A stretch of DNA of 64,000 nt from Rotaria sordida (GCA_905250125.1 CAJNOL010000388.1:83458-147457), one strand, 5' to 3'; positions 12,801 through 25,089 are shown, counted from the stretch's first letter. A program made the numbers and translations. The notes: generated by a model not told the origin, from the letters alone.

Positions 12801-15800
12801 CTCAGAAATTTTTAGCCAAATGTCAGTTCGGATGCATATCATAGAGAAGGGAGAGGTCTTTTATTAATTACATTTTTCTCTATTACGTATTAATCATAGA
12901 ACTAAAAGATTCAGATAAAATTATATTCATACGCTTTAAGTGCCAATAATGTTGGATTTGATGGAATTTCTTTAACAAATTTATTTAAATATTCAAGTGC
13001 TCGATCTTTTCGATCATTATCCAAATAACACTAAATAAAATATAAATGTTTATTTGTTTGAATTATTCAATATATATATATATATATATTTACAGATGTT
13101 ATTGCAAGTGCATAATAAATATCTTGTTTACATGTATCATAATATTCTTCAAAATTGTTTAATGCTTGTTCAATACTTTCTGATTGATGTTCTTTAGCTC
13201 CAATTTTTGCATCATTTATTAATTTTTGATATTTAGCACGAAGATTTGTTGGTGATATTTTAAGTGCTTCGATAAAATCATCATGAGCTTCATTGTAACT
13301 TTCTAATAATGTTTTAAGCTTAAAACAAACAAACAAAAGGTCAAAAGATAATACATAATGATAAGGTAAGATCATAAAAAAGAAAAATAAATAAATAAAC
13401 AAACCATTCCACGATGAACATGTGGTGAACATTCATTTGGATGATTTCTAATACATTCATCATATTGATACATAGCTCCTTCAAGATCACGTTGATGAAT
13501 TTTAGTATTAGCTCGTTTTAATTCGGCATTCATTTTTATCTAAAAATTTTTAAAATTAAAACTAAAAAAAAAAGAAAAAAATTTTTTATTCTCTCTAAAC
13601 CTTTTCTGTAACATTTGGATCATTAATAATTGCATCAAAATCAGCTACAGCTTCAGCATAATTACCCATAAGTAAATAAAATGAACCACGAAGTAATAAT
13701 GTTTGTAATTTATATGGTGAATCATCTGTTGATTCAAGTTCATTTGTACATAATGATGGTATATCTGTAAAACGACCTTCATCAAATGCTTGATATGCAC
13801 GTGCTAATGAACTATCTGGTTGTGATGTACGAATTTCATTAATAAATGATTCATTTAATATTGGATCATCTTCGAATTCATTTAATGATGTACGAACATA
13901 ATCTTTTGATAATTCAGCTGTACTCTTTTATTTTTTTGTTTTAACAAAAAAAAAAAATAATTATTATTTAAATTTAAAATAGAAAATTTTCTACTTACTG
14001 GTGGTAAATTTTCCAGATAACGTTTAGCTAAATCAGTAAGAACTTTATCAGCAGCCATAATATATGCTGGTTGATATGAATCAATAAAACATACTGTTGA
14101 ATAATCTATATAAAATATTTAAAAATAATTCAACTAACAATTTTCAAAACACATAGATTTTAATGAATTGAACGCAGAGTTATTATGAATTAAAAATTCC
14201 ACCAAATGTTTTCGGTATGAATAAAGCGAAGATCTACAGTCACATTTCATAATTTTAATTTCTCATGTAACCAATATATATATATATCAAAATAAAATAA
14301 TGAGTCTGAAACTATGAAGTTTGAACCAATTTGTAAACAAAACTAGAACCTATCAGATTCGGATCCAGAAATTTTTGAATCCTATAGGCTCTAGTCAAAA
14401 CGTAATGAAAAATTTCATTAGACAACGGTACTTTAATTGTACTGTGTAAGAGAAAGTCGATTTTTGTTGAATTATCTTATGAAATTTAATATAAAAGGTC
14501 GATAGAGCGCACTTTATACCGGACGATCTACCAACGGATTTTTATCCGATTTGAATTACATATATAGTGATTAGAAACCTACGTGACCGTGACCAATACG
14601 CAGGTCTCTACACATCAGTCAAAAAAAAAACAAACTGACAATACGTATGAAGACGATAATGAATATTGTATTTCAAAGAAAAACAGAATTAGTGATCATC
14701 AAAATAATAGTAAAGTTATAAATGATACTAAATAATCTAGTTTTCCTTTATATAATTGTTTTTAATTAAGATTAAATATAAAATATGAATATGATAAAAA
14801 AATAAAAGTTCGATTTTTCTGTCAATGATAGATTTCGGTTTTCGGAACAGGGGAAAGCGTTCATAGTCACAATATGTGTTTTGAAGCTTATTAGAGATTG
14901 TATTGGCTTATTTTCTGCTGAGAAAAATGTTTCGGAAGAAAGTGACGATTACGTTCTATCCTCTAAATTTGTCACTGTGAGATATGGTATTTTTATTTTT
15001 TCATTTATTTGCTTAAATACTACCGGTCGCGGTTATGCATGATCATGTCCGATCTTTTATGACTGTTTCTCTTCGAATTATTTTCCGAAATCTTCCCTGA
15101 TCGAAATAGCAGCATATCATTCACCTAGAATATAGATCTGATGAATTCTTTCATGTTAGCATTGAATGACAATATTTAAAACAATTATTCGAGTGAAAAT
15201 ATTCATTCTCGTTCATTTATTTTCATATAAATCATTTGTCAAAACACTTATGCATCCATTATAATGTACAAAAATCGATTGAATATATATGATAAAGAAA
15301 CGTGATGTAATTAAAATATATTGAAAAGGTATTTTAATAACATACCTACTTTTTTCGTCTGTTCTTTTTTTAATGAATCATTTATAATAGTTTAATGAAT
15401 AGTGATTTTGACGAACGATAACAATAGACAGCTAATAACTTGTATTATGAATCAATTGCAATTTTACCTTATGAAAATTCTAGTTTTCTTTTACTTACAG
15501 AAAATGAATGTTTTACAACAACACTATATAGAATACATATACTTATGAATAATTTTACATAAACTACTAAAGTAAACAAAGACTATATATGAGTACTCAC
15601 AAAACACTCAACAATACAATATGAGTACTCATTTATGAGTATCTTTCCTCGAGTAGTCATCAAAAGAAAAAAAACCAATTAATTCATTATATTACAAAAC
15701 ACGGTCTAAAAGGAATATTGAAGTTAAGAGGTAAAACTATAGAGTAACCGCTCTCTACAGTAGAACCCATCAGGTTGATCTGGAGTGTCAATCTGAGAAT

Positions 15801-16844
15801 TTTCTATTACTCGGACTCGAAAAATGTTCCATAAATTAGGTTCGAGACCCAAAATTTTGAACGCGACGGGTTCTACTCCATAGACCATGACGACCGTATG
15901 TCAATAGCGTTTCGTTATAATAAATGTATTACTCACTGTCTAATTGTATTTCCGAAGGGCTAAGTAAAAGGATGATGAAGAAATATGTCTCAAAATCGAT
16001 AGAATAGAACAATCTTCCTGTAATTAGCAATAGAATATTTCTATTTTAATCTCGCAGAGATTTTGTTAATAGATTTTCTTATTTGATTTAGAATTAAACA
16101 AACCTTCGAGAGCCAATTCAAAATTTCCCATTGTTTCAGCTGCACGAGCACGTCGTTGAATACATTTAACATATTTTGGATTAAGTTCAATAGCTTTTGA
16201 ACAATCTTCAACAACTTTTTCATAATCTTTCTAGATAATAAAATAGAGTTAATATTTAATTACAAAAAAAAATACGATGGAAATCACATACTAATAATTC
16301 CCAAGTAGCTGCACGATTTTGATAGAATTGTGAAAGTTCTTCCGTTGATTCTACTGGACAGACTTCAATAGCTCCTACAAAATAAATAAATAAATAAATA
16401 AAATATTTTATTTATAATAGTTATTTATTTATTACTTGAATAAGCTTCAATAGCTTCATTAAAATTTTGTTCACGATATTTAAGATTACCTTCATTTTTT
16501 AAATCTATAGCTAGAGTTAAACGATTCTACGAAGAAGAAAAAAAAAGGATCATCTTTAATCAATAATTAATTCTTTTTATTACTTTTAATCGATTTTCTG
16601 ATGTTGTAGTTGTATCTTCATTAACTTTACTTAATGGTGTTGGTAAAGGTGATCGTCTCGTAGCTGACTTTTTTGCTTGTTCTTGTTGTTGTCGATATAC
16701 AAGATAAGCAGCAACACAAACTGCAGTTGGTACTCCAATAATTAAAGCCCATTTAACTAAACGTTTGCCTAAAGTATCTGTTGGAATACTTGAACTTGTA
16801 TTTGATGATGAACTTCCTGTGATTGTACGTAGATATGATGCCAT
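9887..16844 (-). CDS. TOMM70: mitochondrial import receptor subunit TOM70
   Basis: Outer-membrane receptor that docks Hsp70/Hsp90-delivered preproteins, such as carriers, and passes them to the TOM pore. Eleven exons on the minus strand: 16844-16584, 16526-16436, 16374-16292, 16230-16104, 14105-13999, 13924-13601, 13539-13405, 13318-13094, 13030-12933, 10271-10146 and 10085-9887. All phases agree and give 591 aa (human 608). A Ser-rich N-tail leads to one TM helix (about 32-50, WALIIGVPTAVCVAAYLVY) and a basic linker. TPR clusters follow: KNEGNLKYREQNFNEAIEAYS, then DYEKVVEDCSKAIELNPKYVK. The family block VCFIDSYQPAYIMAADKVL follows, then more TPRs such as LLLRGSFYLLMGNYAEAVADF. The C-terminus is FEEAASLYERAIQCTRGEE, ending in a Gly/Pro-rich tail that I do not recall from vertebrates. 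Introns 4 (2.0 kb) and 9 (2.7 kb) carry repeats. Confidence 0.93.
10385..12245. mobile_element. decayed TIR element in TOMM70 intron 9
   Basis: The sequence at about 10385-10500 returns reverse-complemented at about 12130-12245. Shared blocks include ATAAATAG..TACGATA, TTGAAATATCTCCAC/TTTG, and AAATGAGCTGATTTTTT against AATGGACTGATTTTTT. Arms are about 110 bp and imperfect, with about 1.6 kb between them. No transposase frame is visible inside. The terminal motif resembles the copies at 60.5-61.1 kb. No clear target duplication was found. Confidence 0.5.
10498..10684. repeat. short stem-loop in TOMM70 intron 9
   Basis: About 40 bp at 10498-10540 (containing TACAAACTGATGTATTTT) pairs with 10640-10684 (AAAATACATCAGTTTGTAC). 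The loop is about 100 bp. It is nested in the TIR element. Confidence 0.7.
14340..14400. repeat. small palindrome of the dispersed TAGARCCYAT family (TOMM70 intron 4)
   Basis: CTAGAACCTATCAGATTCGG and its inverted partner GAATCCTATAGGCTCTAG flank a short AAATTTTTG centre. The same wording recurs at 1345, 15765, 30160-30410 and 45420. Confidence 0.6.
15760..15892. repeat. palindromic dispersed repeat (TOMM70 intron 4)
   Basis: The left end GTAGAACCCATCAGG and right end GACGGGTTCTACTCC are inverted copies. The interior includes CGGACTCGAAAAATG and GAGACCCAAAATTTTG, matching the wording of the 30.2-kb element. Confidence 0.6.
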
Positions 16845-16935
16845 TAAAATTTTAAATAATCAAAAAAATAAACAACCAAGACGCTTGAAAGAAATTAACG
16901 TGTGTATACACACACATATTTGTATATGTTCGATT

Positions 16936-17002
16936 CAATTGGTATAAAGAATAACCAATAAAATGACATAAAAATGCAAACTCAAATGATTGGTTATCCA
17001 AT
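16936..17002. promoter_or_regulatory. CCAAT-box cluster in the TOMM70/ACADM bidirectional promoter
   Basis: Within the 235 bp separating the divergent start codons are ATTGG (16938-16942), CCAAT (16955-16959), ATTGG (16989-16993) and CCAAT (16998-17002). These are consensus NF-Y sites at short spacing, in alternating orientation. Bidirectional promoters of mitochondrial-protein genes are often of this CCAAT type in animals. Function here is inference. Confidence 0.6.
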
Positions 17003-17079
17003 GTTTCTCATTTATATTAGATATGTGAGTTCAAAGTCTTTTGTTTTGAATCACTTGCATCTTTTCTATATCAGCAACA

Positions 17080-19955
17080 ATGAAGCAATCAACATCAATT
17101 TTATCGAAAATTTCTTCACCATTAGTGAGTAAAACAAATGAAATATTCTTTTTCTTTTTTCTTTTTGTTTAATTAAGAAATTTATTGTCTTATTTATAGA
17201 AATTATCATTACAAAATTTAAAACAAGTACGTTATGAATCCACAAAAAGTGATACAAAAACAGCTGGTGGTCTCAATTTTGGTTTGTAGAATAAATGAAT
17301 AAAATTCAATCGAATATTTTTTTTCTTTTCTTTGTTTTTTTTATTAATAAAGAATTGACTTCTGAACAAAAAGAAATACAATTATTGGCACGAAAATTTA
17401 CTAAAGAAGAAATCATTCCAAATGCTGCACATTATGATAAAACAGGAGAGGTATAGATAAATAAATAAAAAAATCAATGACAAATTTGAGGGGTGTGGTC
17501 TCGGAAATCGCAATCTTCCTATCCTTTCATAAGGCATTCGTGTTCCACATTTGTTCACATTACTATTGGTATACCTCGATACTCTAGAAGAATAGGTGGT
17601 CTACTGGCGTTTTTTGTCCGTTTTGAATTACATGAGAAATTTACGTGAAGATTATGAGATCAATTAGTTTCTTTTTAGTGGTGTGTCAAACCTTTATCCT
17701 TTTTATATTAGAGTCTCAAACAATTGACCACCGGCATTTTCATATAAATGATTTTCTGTGTAATACATGATCATTTGACAGCTCTCTATTGTTAAAAGAG
17801 ATAATAGTATTTAAAACATCATCCTAAGTACTCGAAATTCATATAGGTATAAGAGTTACTCTTTGTTTATATATAAAATAATTTTTGTTGAGGTCTAGAA
17901 TTTATTGAACATTCTTTGAAATCTATACCCTACTTTCCATAGATCTAAGAAAATAGTGTCTATACACATCGCCGTTTTCCGTAAGCTCCTTAGAACCTCT
18001 ACCATTTCCTTATTCACCGAAGTTTTTATCTCATTCTTCCTTAATCCTGTTCTATTTTGAAGATTCTAAAAGTGGTGAATAGCAAAATAGTATCATGTTT
18101 GAGATGTACCAGGTAAGTCTTTTTTCTCGTACCCTGACTAAGAAAAGTGTTTTAACCCTGACCTTACTCTGCGTATCTCGAATTGTAAGTGTATTGAACG
18201 AAGCAGAACAGTTTTGTGAACATACAGCAAAGAATGTCATTATTTTGATAGTCATAGACAACCATTGGAACTCATAAAAATTCTTTGGTAAAATTTATTC
18301 TACTGGCAAGAGTTTATCTTGAATAAATTCTCTTGTTTTAGTATCCATGGCCAATTGTTAAAAAAGCTCATGCACTTGGACTTATGAATACACACATTCC
18401 AACAGAATATGGTTTGTTTTGTTTTTATAATGTCTACAAAGATTTTTATTCGTTTATTTAGGTGGTTTGGGTCTTGGTATTCTTGAATCATGTATTGTTG
18501 CTGAAGAATTAGCATATGGGTAAATAAAGTCATAATTAATGATGTTTTTTTTTTTTGTAATTGATTTGCTTTGAATATAGTTGCAGTGGAATCGAAACAG
18601 CTATTGAAGCTAATGAACTTGGAGTAAATATAATTTTAATTGATTGAAAATCTAAATTAACTTTTATATGTAGATGGCTCCAGTTATTGCTGCCGGTAAT
18701 GATGAACAAAAGAAACGATTTCTAGGACGAATGATTGCTGAACCATTGATGTGTGTATGTATTTATCTATTTTAATGATGATTTTTTTTGTCTACTATTT
18801 GATATATTGTAGGGATATTGCGTAACAGAACCAGCTGCTGGTTCCGATGTTGCTGGTATAAAAACACGTGCAGAAAAAAAAGGTGATGAATATATTGTCA
18901 ATGGAGTACGTATGAAATCATATATTATTCTTTCTATTATTATTTTAGTTTCTATTTATTTTTTTTTAGCAAAAAATGTGGATCACTAACGGAGGTAAAT
19001 ATTGAATGAGAAGATTTTATTTGAAATTATTAATAAAAAAAAAACAAAAATTTTGAATATTTAGGTGTAGCTAATTGGTTTTTTCTTCTGGCTCGTACTA
19101 ATCCAGATCCAAAAGCACCAGCTAGTAAAGCATTTACTGCATTTGCAATTGAAGCTGATAATCCGGGTTTGATACGAGGACGAAAAGTAAATTTTATATT
19201 CATCAAAAAAAAAAGAAAAACGAGTAAATAATCTAATTTCTTTTAAGGAATGGAATATGGGTCAACGAGCTTCTGATACACGTGGTATTACATTTGAAGA
19301 TATGCGTGTACCAGCAGCTAATGTTCTCGGTAAAGAAGGTGAAGGTTTTAAGGTTGCAATGGTAGTATTTGATCAAACACGACCACCTGTTGCGGCTGGT
19401 GCTCTTGGTCTTACTCGTCGTGCACTCGATGAAGCAACACAATATTCATTACAACGTAAAACTATGGGCAAACTTATTGCTGAACATCAAGCTGTAGCAT
19501 TTATGCTTGCTGAAATGGCGATTGGACTTGAATCAGCTCGTTTAGTTACACATTTAGCTGCTTGGCAAGTTGATAGAGGTGAAAAAAATACATATTTTGC
19601 ATCAATTGCTAAAGCATTAGCAGCTGATGTTGCTAATAAAGCTGCAACAGATGCTGTACAAGTAAGAAAAAAAAAACCTAATAAAAAAAAAGTTTAAATT
19701 TTATATGAAATTTTTTTGTTTCTTTCTTCAGATATTTGGTGGAAATGGATTTAATAGTGAATATCCTGTTGAAAAACTTATGCGCGATGCTAAAATCTTT
19801 CAAGTAAAAATTTTCTCGATTCAAATTAAATTAGTTTCAATATGTATATTTATTTTTTTTTTTGTATTTTATAGATTTATGAAGGAACAGCACAAATTCA
19901 ACGTTTAATTATTTCTCGTGAAATTCTTTCACGTGCTAAATCAGAAATTCGTTAA
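17080..19955 (+). CDS. ACADM: medium-chain acyl-CoA dehydrogenase, mitochondrial
   Basis: FAD enzyme of mitochondrial beta-oxidation: removes the C2-C3 hydrogens of C4-C12 acyl-CoA and passes electrons to ETF. Thirteen exons: 17080-17124, 17200-17281, 17353-17450, 18342-18411, 18462-18519, 18581-18623, 18674-18754, 18813-18905, 18970-18994, 19065-19186, 19248-19661, 19732-19803 and 19875-19955. All phases agree; 427 aa (human 421). A Ser/Lys-rich transit peptide leads into [19 protein letters not shown]. The FAD/substrate motif is [14 protein letters not shown] (about 161-174), then QKMWITNGG. The C-terminal domain has [34 protein letters not shown]. The catalytic base is the Glu of IYEGT (E404), the position that separates MCAD from IVD/LCAD. 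The start is the first in-frame ATG; CTATATCAG ends 5 nt upstream and could be a trans- or cis-splice acceptor. AATAAA is at 20143-20148. Confidence 0.97.
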
Positions 19956-21656
19956 AATTACTTTAATTTTTGTTTTCTTTTTTTTGACAACTAACTCTTT
20001 TGCACCTATTGACTGTGCAATAACGTATATACTTTGATTACTTGATTTTGTTTTTTGTTTTTTTTTGTAATATCAATAGGCATAGATTGCCTTCTATTTC
20101 TTTTTTCTTTAACAAGAAAAATTTCAAGATTTATACATTCAAAATAAAAGAAGAAGTTCACATTGCAAATACTGGATTTGTTTTAGCGATAAACTACGGT
20201 ACGTGTAAAAAATCGGTAATTAACCATTTACAATAATCGATAAGTCACATATAGAATCAGAAATTATATTTATGCTCATTAAGTAGCAAAATGAATACAA
20301 AAACTAAATCGATAATAGATGTCATTGGAAAAATATATTTTTAGAAATCGTTATTGATACAGTTTTTGAATGGATAGAAGCTATTTAGAGAAGAATTAAT
20401 TCGCCAGTTGTGACCAATAAAACATTTAGAAGAAGCTCTAAATCAGATATAGGTTTGAAGACATTTTCATGCTGTGCTGATGCTTCAGACAAATTTAGCG
20501 CGTGGACATTATCTATTGCACATGAAAATAAAAATTCAAAAATTTTCTGAAAAAATTATCGTTAAACCGCCGTTAACCGACAAATATCGGTGGTTTACTG
20601 TAGTAAATGAAGATGGTAACTGGATCGATAAAACTGTGGTAAACCGCCAGTCTTTTGTCTGGTTTTCATCATATAGGAAATTATTTTTATTTCTTTGGAA
20701 CTATTAAAAGATCAACAGACAGATGAATTGATTGTTGGAGACGTCAAACAAAATGTGTATTAGACTATAACATTAACATAATGCCATATCAATCTTGATA
20801 ATAGTATGTAAATTGATGTATATTACTCATCTTCATGTTTGTCTCATTTGCTTATACAATTTATTGTTTTCTAAGTGAATTATTCGTGCGACAGCATATT
20901 GTTCGCAGTATAGCATAAATAACACCCGTCGTCATGGACTAATGTAGCATGGAACTATTCTATTTATTTTTCCTTTTCTTCTATGTCATTTGAGTTATTT
21001 TAGACAAATTACTATCATTATTCTCTTTGATGGTAAAGATATTGTCTTGAATAGAGTAGGATAAACTGTTTTTTGGATGACATATTCAAGCTCAAATTCG
21101 TAGCTATTTTTACAACAGACAAGAAAACATCCAGTACTTTATATGTCAACCTTGATATCAATGTGCAAATATATTCAACAATAGAGTTATCTTTACTTCA
21201 TAAACATATACTAATCGATTATAACCTTTGTATAAGATTGTTTGTTTCTTGGATTCTTATCTCTAATTAAAGATTTTCGATATGATTTTGTCACATATAT
21301 TTCATAATAACCTTGATATAAATTAATAACTTTATTAATAGACAAGGAGAACGATATAATAAATATGATCTTTATCAGTATACGAGATGGTAAACGAATC
21401 ATACAAATATTCTTACATTATGTAATACATCGACTAAGGATAAAAAGAAAGAAAAAAAAGCACAAGAAAAAAAAAGCAAAGTTGGTTTTTTGCTTTTGGC
21501 ATTCGTATTTTTTTTTATTCGCTACTATTATAGTCACTAGTGTTTACTTTCATACACGTCAATATTTGTTTTTTCGTTTTTTGGTTAATAATCATCGACA
21601 CGTGTACGTATCTTTCTTCTTTCGTCTTATTTGACATATCATATTCGTTCAATAAC
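19956..21656. other. intergenic between ACADM and ninjurin
   Basis: No gene seen. It holds the ACADM 3' UTR and polyadenylation signal (20143). An A-rich stretch (21425-21480) precedes the candidate ninjurin first exon. Confidence 0.5.
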
Positions 21657-21941
21657 ATGAGCAATCAAACAACGAATGATGAGGACCAACAACAATCAAT
21701 AGCAAATCAGCGTGCTGTTCATTCTGAACTTTTAACCAAAATCTATTATCCTGATACATTATATCCCGATAATTATTCATTCTTTGCAGATCGGGATTCG
21801 TCACAAGTACGATCCTTACGAACGAATTCAAACGATCAGCATCCAACAATAGATTCAATCAGACCTTCAACACAACCAATTACTATTTCTAACCAACCAA
21901 CAATAGAAATCGAAACGCCGGAGAGACAAAGCAAACACTCA
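21657..21941 (+). CDS. candidate alternative first exon of ninjurin (95-residue N-tail)
   Basis: An open frame from ATG 21657 ends at a strong donor (TCA|GTAAGT) in phase 0, exactly as needed to join exon 23105. It encodes a polar Gln/Asn/Ser/Thr-rich tail (starts MSNQTTNDEDQQQ, ends PERQSKHS) with no TM segment. Spliced in, it gives a 240-aa ninjurin. It could instead be a separate gene whose other exons I did not find. Upstream frame extension without ATG exists to 21540. Confidence 0.6.
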
Positions 21942-22491
21942 GTAAGTGTTGTATTTGCATTGAAAAAAAATGCATTTTTCGCCAAGCGCCAATGCTATTT
22001 AACACAATCACACACACCAGCTGGACCACAGGAAAAAAAAGAATAAAAAAAAACCATTATCTAGGGTAGAAAATGATTTCAAAAATCTTATCAAAAATTT
22101 TGATGTAATTAAAACGGAAGAGATAAAATCTAAAAGTATGATTGAATTTTTTTATTCTCTAATTCCTTGTGTCTATTGTGAAAGTCCATAGTTTGTTTTT
22201 TACGATTCTCATTTTTTTATTATATATTAAAAAACGAATAAGACCACAATAATGGATTATAATGTTAACGTTTAGAAAGCTTCTTCATGAATCATTTATT
22301 GTTCTTTTATGTTTCGGATATGATATGCAGAAAAAATAAGAGAAAGAGAAAGAGCAAAATAGGTAGATAGCAAATGCGTATCTCGTTGGAGCGCGACCAT
22401 GAAACAACATGTATTTGAAGCATGTGTAGGCAGTACACTTTAAAAGATATTTTATTTTCATGATACGACTCCATACCACTTTCTAGTACGC

Positions 22492-22524
<33 letters not shown>

Positions 22525-24314
22525 GAAAAAAAAACGCAAAACCATCTACAACATATACAACGTATTTTTCTTTTCTCTCGATTTTTTTCTGCTGATTGCC
22601 CTTCGCAAATGGCCCACATTTGCACATACATATATTTTTTTCCCGTCTCATTTTTTTATGAGACTGAGGTTGTTTTCTTTCTTATTGTGTATTATACTGA
22701 TATAGGATATTGTGATCGATCACAAAGAATAATCAAGTTAGTATAAGAAAGACAAACTTTCCTAACAAATAAACACATTGATATCACAAAAAAAAAAAAC
22801 GAGTTTGTTATTTGTAAAGTAGTTATGATTGATAAAAGAAAAAAAAAATAAAGAAGGTGATATTTTTATTTTTTTTCTAATTAATATTGATCAAATATAT
22901 AGATAGAAGACATTGACAACAAATTTTCTTCTTCCATACACTTCATTTATATAGCAAGAAGAGAAAAAAAACAATGTCCTTAGAAGATCAACACGGTATC
23001 GAATTAGCACAAGTAAGTTTAGTTAATGCATTTTTTACGTTAATCTTTTATATTGTTATGTATAAAAACATCTATTCTATATTGGTAATTATATTTCTAT
23101 TTAGTCTGCAATGATTGATCGAGAACGTGGTGAATCAGAATCTGGACGACAACGATTTGATGTTAAACGTTATATACCTTCAGCATTACGTGCTCAAGAC
23201 AAAAGTGTAAGAATAAGATTAAATTATTATTCTCTATAATGAATTATAATATATCTTTTTCTTTTAGCAACCACCTGCTATTTTATTAGATCCTCGATTT
23301 TATTCAATGAAAAAAACAGCAATGACTATAATGTGTCTACTGGTAAGAAATCAAGTCAGATTTGTATAAAGTTTTGAAATAGTCTAAGTAATAGACACGT
23401 ATTTTATTTATGTCACGATTCTGATATTAACAGTCATTAACGTTATTTAGTTATTAACCTTAAATATGACGCAATTGAATTGCATCGATATAATATTTAT
23501 GATACTATTGATGATTATGAAATGATTATTTTTATTGTTACCAACTTTTTACAATTAAAATATAACAAAAATCTTTTCCTATTTCTTAGATAATCATCAT
23601 GAGTAACAGTGTACAATTAAAACATGTTCTCAAAAAAGGTGACTTACATCCATTCTATGGTACACAAGTTGCACTTGGTATTATTTCTGTACTCATGTGT
23701 GCTTGTATTGGTAAGTTTAAACTATTATTTTTTTTTCTTTTCTGAAAGTTCGAGATAGTTGAGTCTTTTTTTTTTCTCGTTCGTTTCATCAAACAACTAG
23801 TAGTTGTTACTACCTTCCCTTGCCGGATTCTAGGCTTTGTTCAATTGTATACATTTCTGTTCACACGGCTCGACCATCTACCATTATTACTAACATCATC
23901 GTCATCATCATCATCATCATCAATGCTGACTTTGACACGTTATGATCAACTTTTTATTATACTTCCAATTACTTTAACTATTATTCTATTTTTATTTGAC
24001 ATTATTTTTTTGATTATAATGTTTAAATTTTAAGAAAAAAAAATCAATCATTACACATTTCAGTAGTTTTATCGATAGTAGTAATATAAATTGTATTTTG
24101 ACTTGCTTTTTTTTTCTTTTTGTTTTAATATTTCAATTCTTATTTACATTTTTGTTCTTTATCTTATATTCTAGGTGTGATTCTGATGTATGTAATGCGA
24201 ATCGATATAAATGATCAATACAAACAACATAAACTTGATTATATAGACAATTGTGTTATATGTCTTGTATTCATTCTTGCAATCTTCAATATTTTTATTG
24301 CTGCATGCAGTTAA
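21657..24314 (+). CDS. ninjurin (NINJ1/2 family), multiple alternative ends
   Basis: Small double-pass membrane protein. Vertebrate NINJ1 oligomerises to rupture the plasma membrane in lytic death, and both vertebrate members act in adhesion. Common exons are 23105-23206, 23268-23342 and 23590-23710. First exon is either 22974-23012 or 21657-21941, both ending in phase 0. The usual last exon is 24175-24314. The short form has 158 aa (human NINJ1 152). Core signatures are DPRFYSMKKTAMTIMCLL (like the conserved Y-x-x-KK-x-A block), MSNSVQLKHVLKKG, FYGTQVALGIISVLMCACIG, then YVMRIDINDQYKQHKLDYI and ICLVFILAIFNIFIAAC. TM helices fall at the SVLMCACIG and CLVFILAIFNIF regions. AATAAA is at 24563-24568. 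An alternative last exon is listed separately. Which vertebrate paralogue it equals cannot be told. Confidence 0.9.
22494..22516. repeat. (TA)n microsatellite
   Basis: Alternating TA tract between the two candidate ninjurin first exons. Confidence 0.85.
22974..23012 (+). CDS. ninjurin short first exon
   Basis: Thirteen codons, MSLEDQHGIELAQ, then GTAAGT. TTTATATAG ends 19 nt upstream (22953-22954), an acceptor-like site compatible with trans-splicing or with a non-coding upstream exon. Together with exon 23105 it gives an N-tail of ordinary ninjurin length. Confidence 0.8.
23834..24033 (+). CDS. candidate alternative last exon of ninjurin (second TM2 exon)
   Basis: Located between exon 4 and the canonical last exon. 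A pyrimidine-rich acceptor (CCTTCCCTTGCCGGATTCTAG, AG at 23832-23833) opens a frame that joins exon 4 in the right phase (G|GC). It runs 66 codons to TAA 24031-24033. The product starts GFVQLYTFLFTRLDHLP, carries a Ser run from a (TCA)n repeat, then RYDQLFIILPITLTIILF and FDIIFLIIMFKF. This mirrors the canonical exon: G-x-x-x-Y start, polar loop, [KR]-x-D, then a TM helix ending near N/D-I-F. It reads like a duplicated, mutually exclusive terminal exon and gives a 178-aa form. Confidence 0.55.
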
Positions 24315-24744
24315 TCGAATCAATTTTTTCCCGTGAACAGTATTTTATAGAATATTAGGGTGTCGCGCTTTCTTTCTTTTTTTTTTTTTTTTGTTCATGG
24401 TTTATGTGTCATGTGTAGGCAAAAAAAAGCAACGAAATACAGATTTAAACAAAATTTATTTTCTCTTGATTTGAATCATTAATACATGAATACTTTCAAT
24501 TTGAATTTCAAGAAGAAAATGCTAATTCGATGCAATGATTGATAATTTTTTGCATTTCTTATAATAAAGAAAATATAACTTCATATTTATTTTTTGGTAA
24601 TGTTATTTTTCTTCTAGCAAGAAAATGATTCAAACTGGTACCTGCCGTTTGAGCTTATATTGAGTTCACAAGGTGGTCTCGGTAAGAATAGAAAAATCTT
24701 ATAAGGGTTCATGTCCATGAGTCTCTCGTGCTGAGGTTTTGATC

Positions 24745-25062
24745 CAGCTTTAGGTATTACCTCAAAAATCAAAATAAAAGTATTTCGATCTGAAATTTCA
24801 TCTATAAACAGATCCAATCATTAGTAGAATATCTTGTTAATTTCAACCGACAACAATATTCCTTTGTCGAGATATTGAATTTTCAAGTAAACTCGATATT
24901 TGTGGCAAACGACCATTTTTTGGAAATTCAATATTTCATCAAAGGAACATTTTTTTTTGCTGAAACTTTCACGATATTCTACTAGTCATTTAATTTGTTT
25001 ATGAACGAAATTTCAGATCGAAATACAGTTCTTTGATTTTTCGGTAAATACCTAAAACTGAA
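24745..25062. repeat. fold-back repeat, about 145-bp arms
   Basis: The left arm contains AGTATTTCGATCTGAAATTT and TAGTAGAATATC. The right arm is the inverse (AAATTTCAGATCGAAATAC, GATATTCTACTAG). The outer ends TTTAGGTATTACC and GGTAAATACCTAAA pair. The spacer is about 30 bp. No coding frame. Confidence 0.7.
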
Positions 25063-25089
25063 TCGAAAATTTAGTCAAACGACCATAGC

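Noticed and set aside
9887-16844. Other TPR co-chaperone identity (STIP1, PPP5) for the TOMM70 gene
   Set aside because: The N-terminal TM anchor and the block around SYQPAYIMAADKVL are specific to TOM70; no phosphatase or DP domains.
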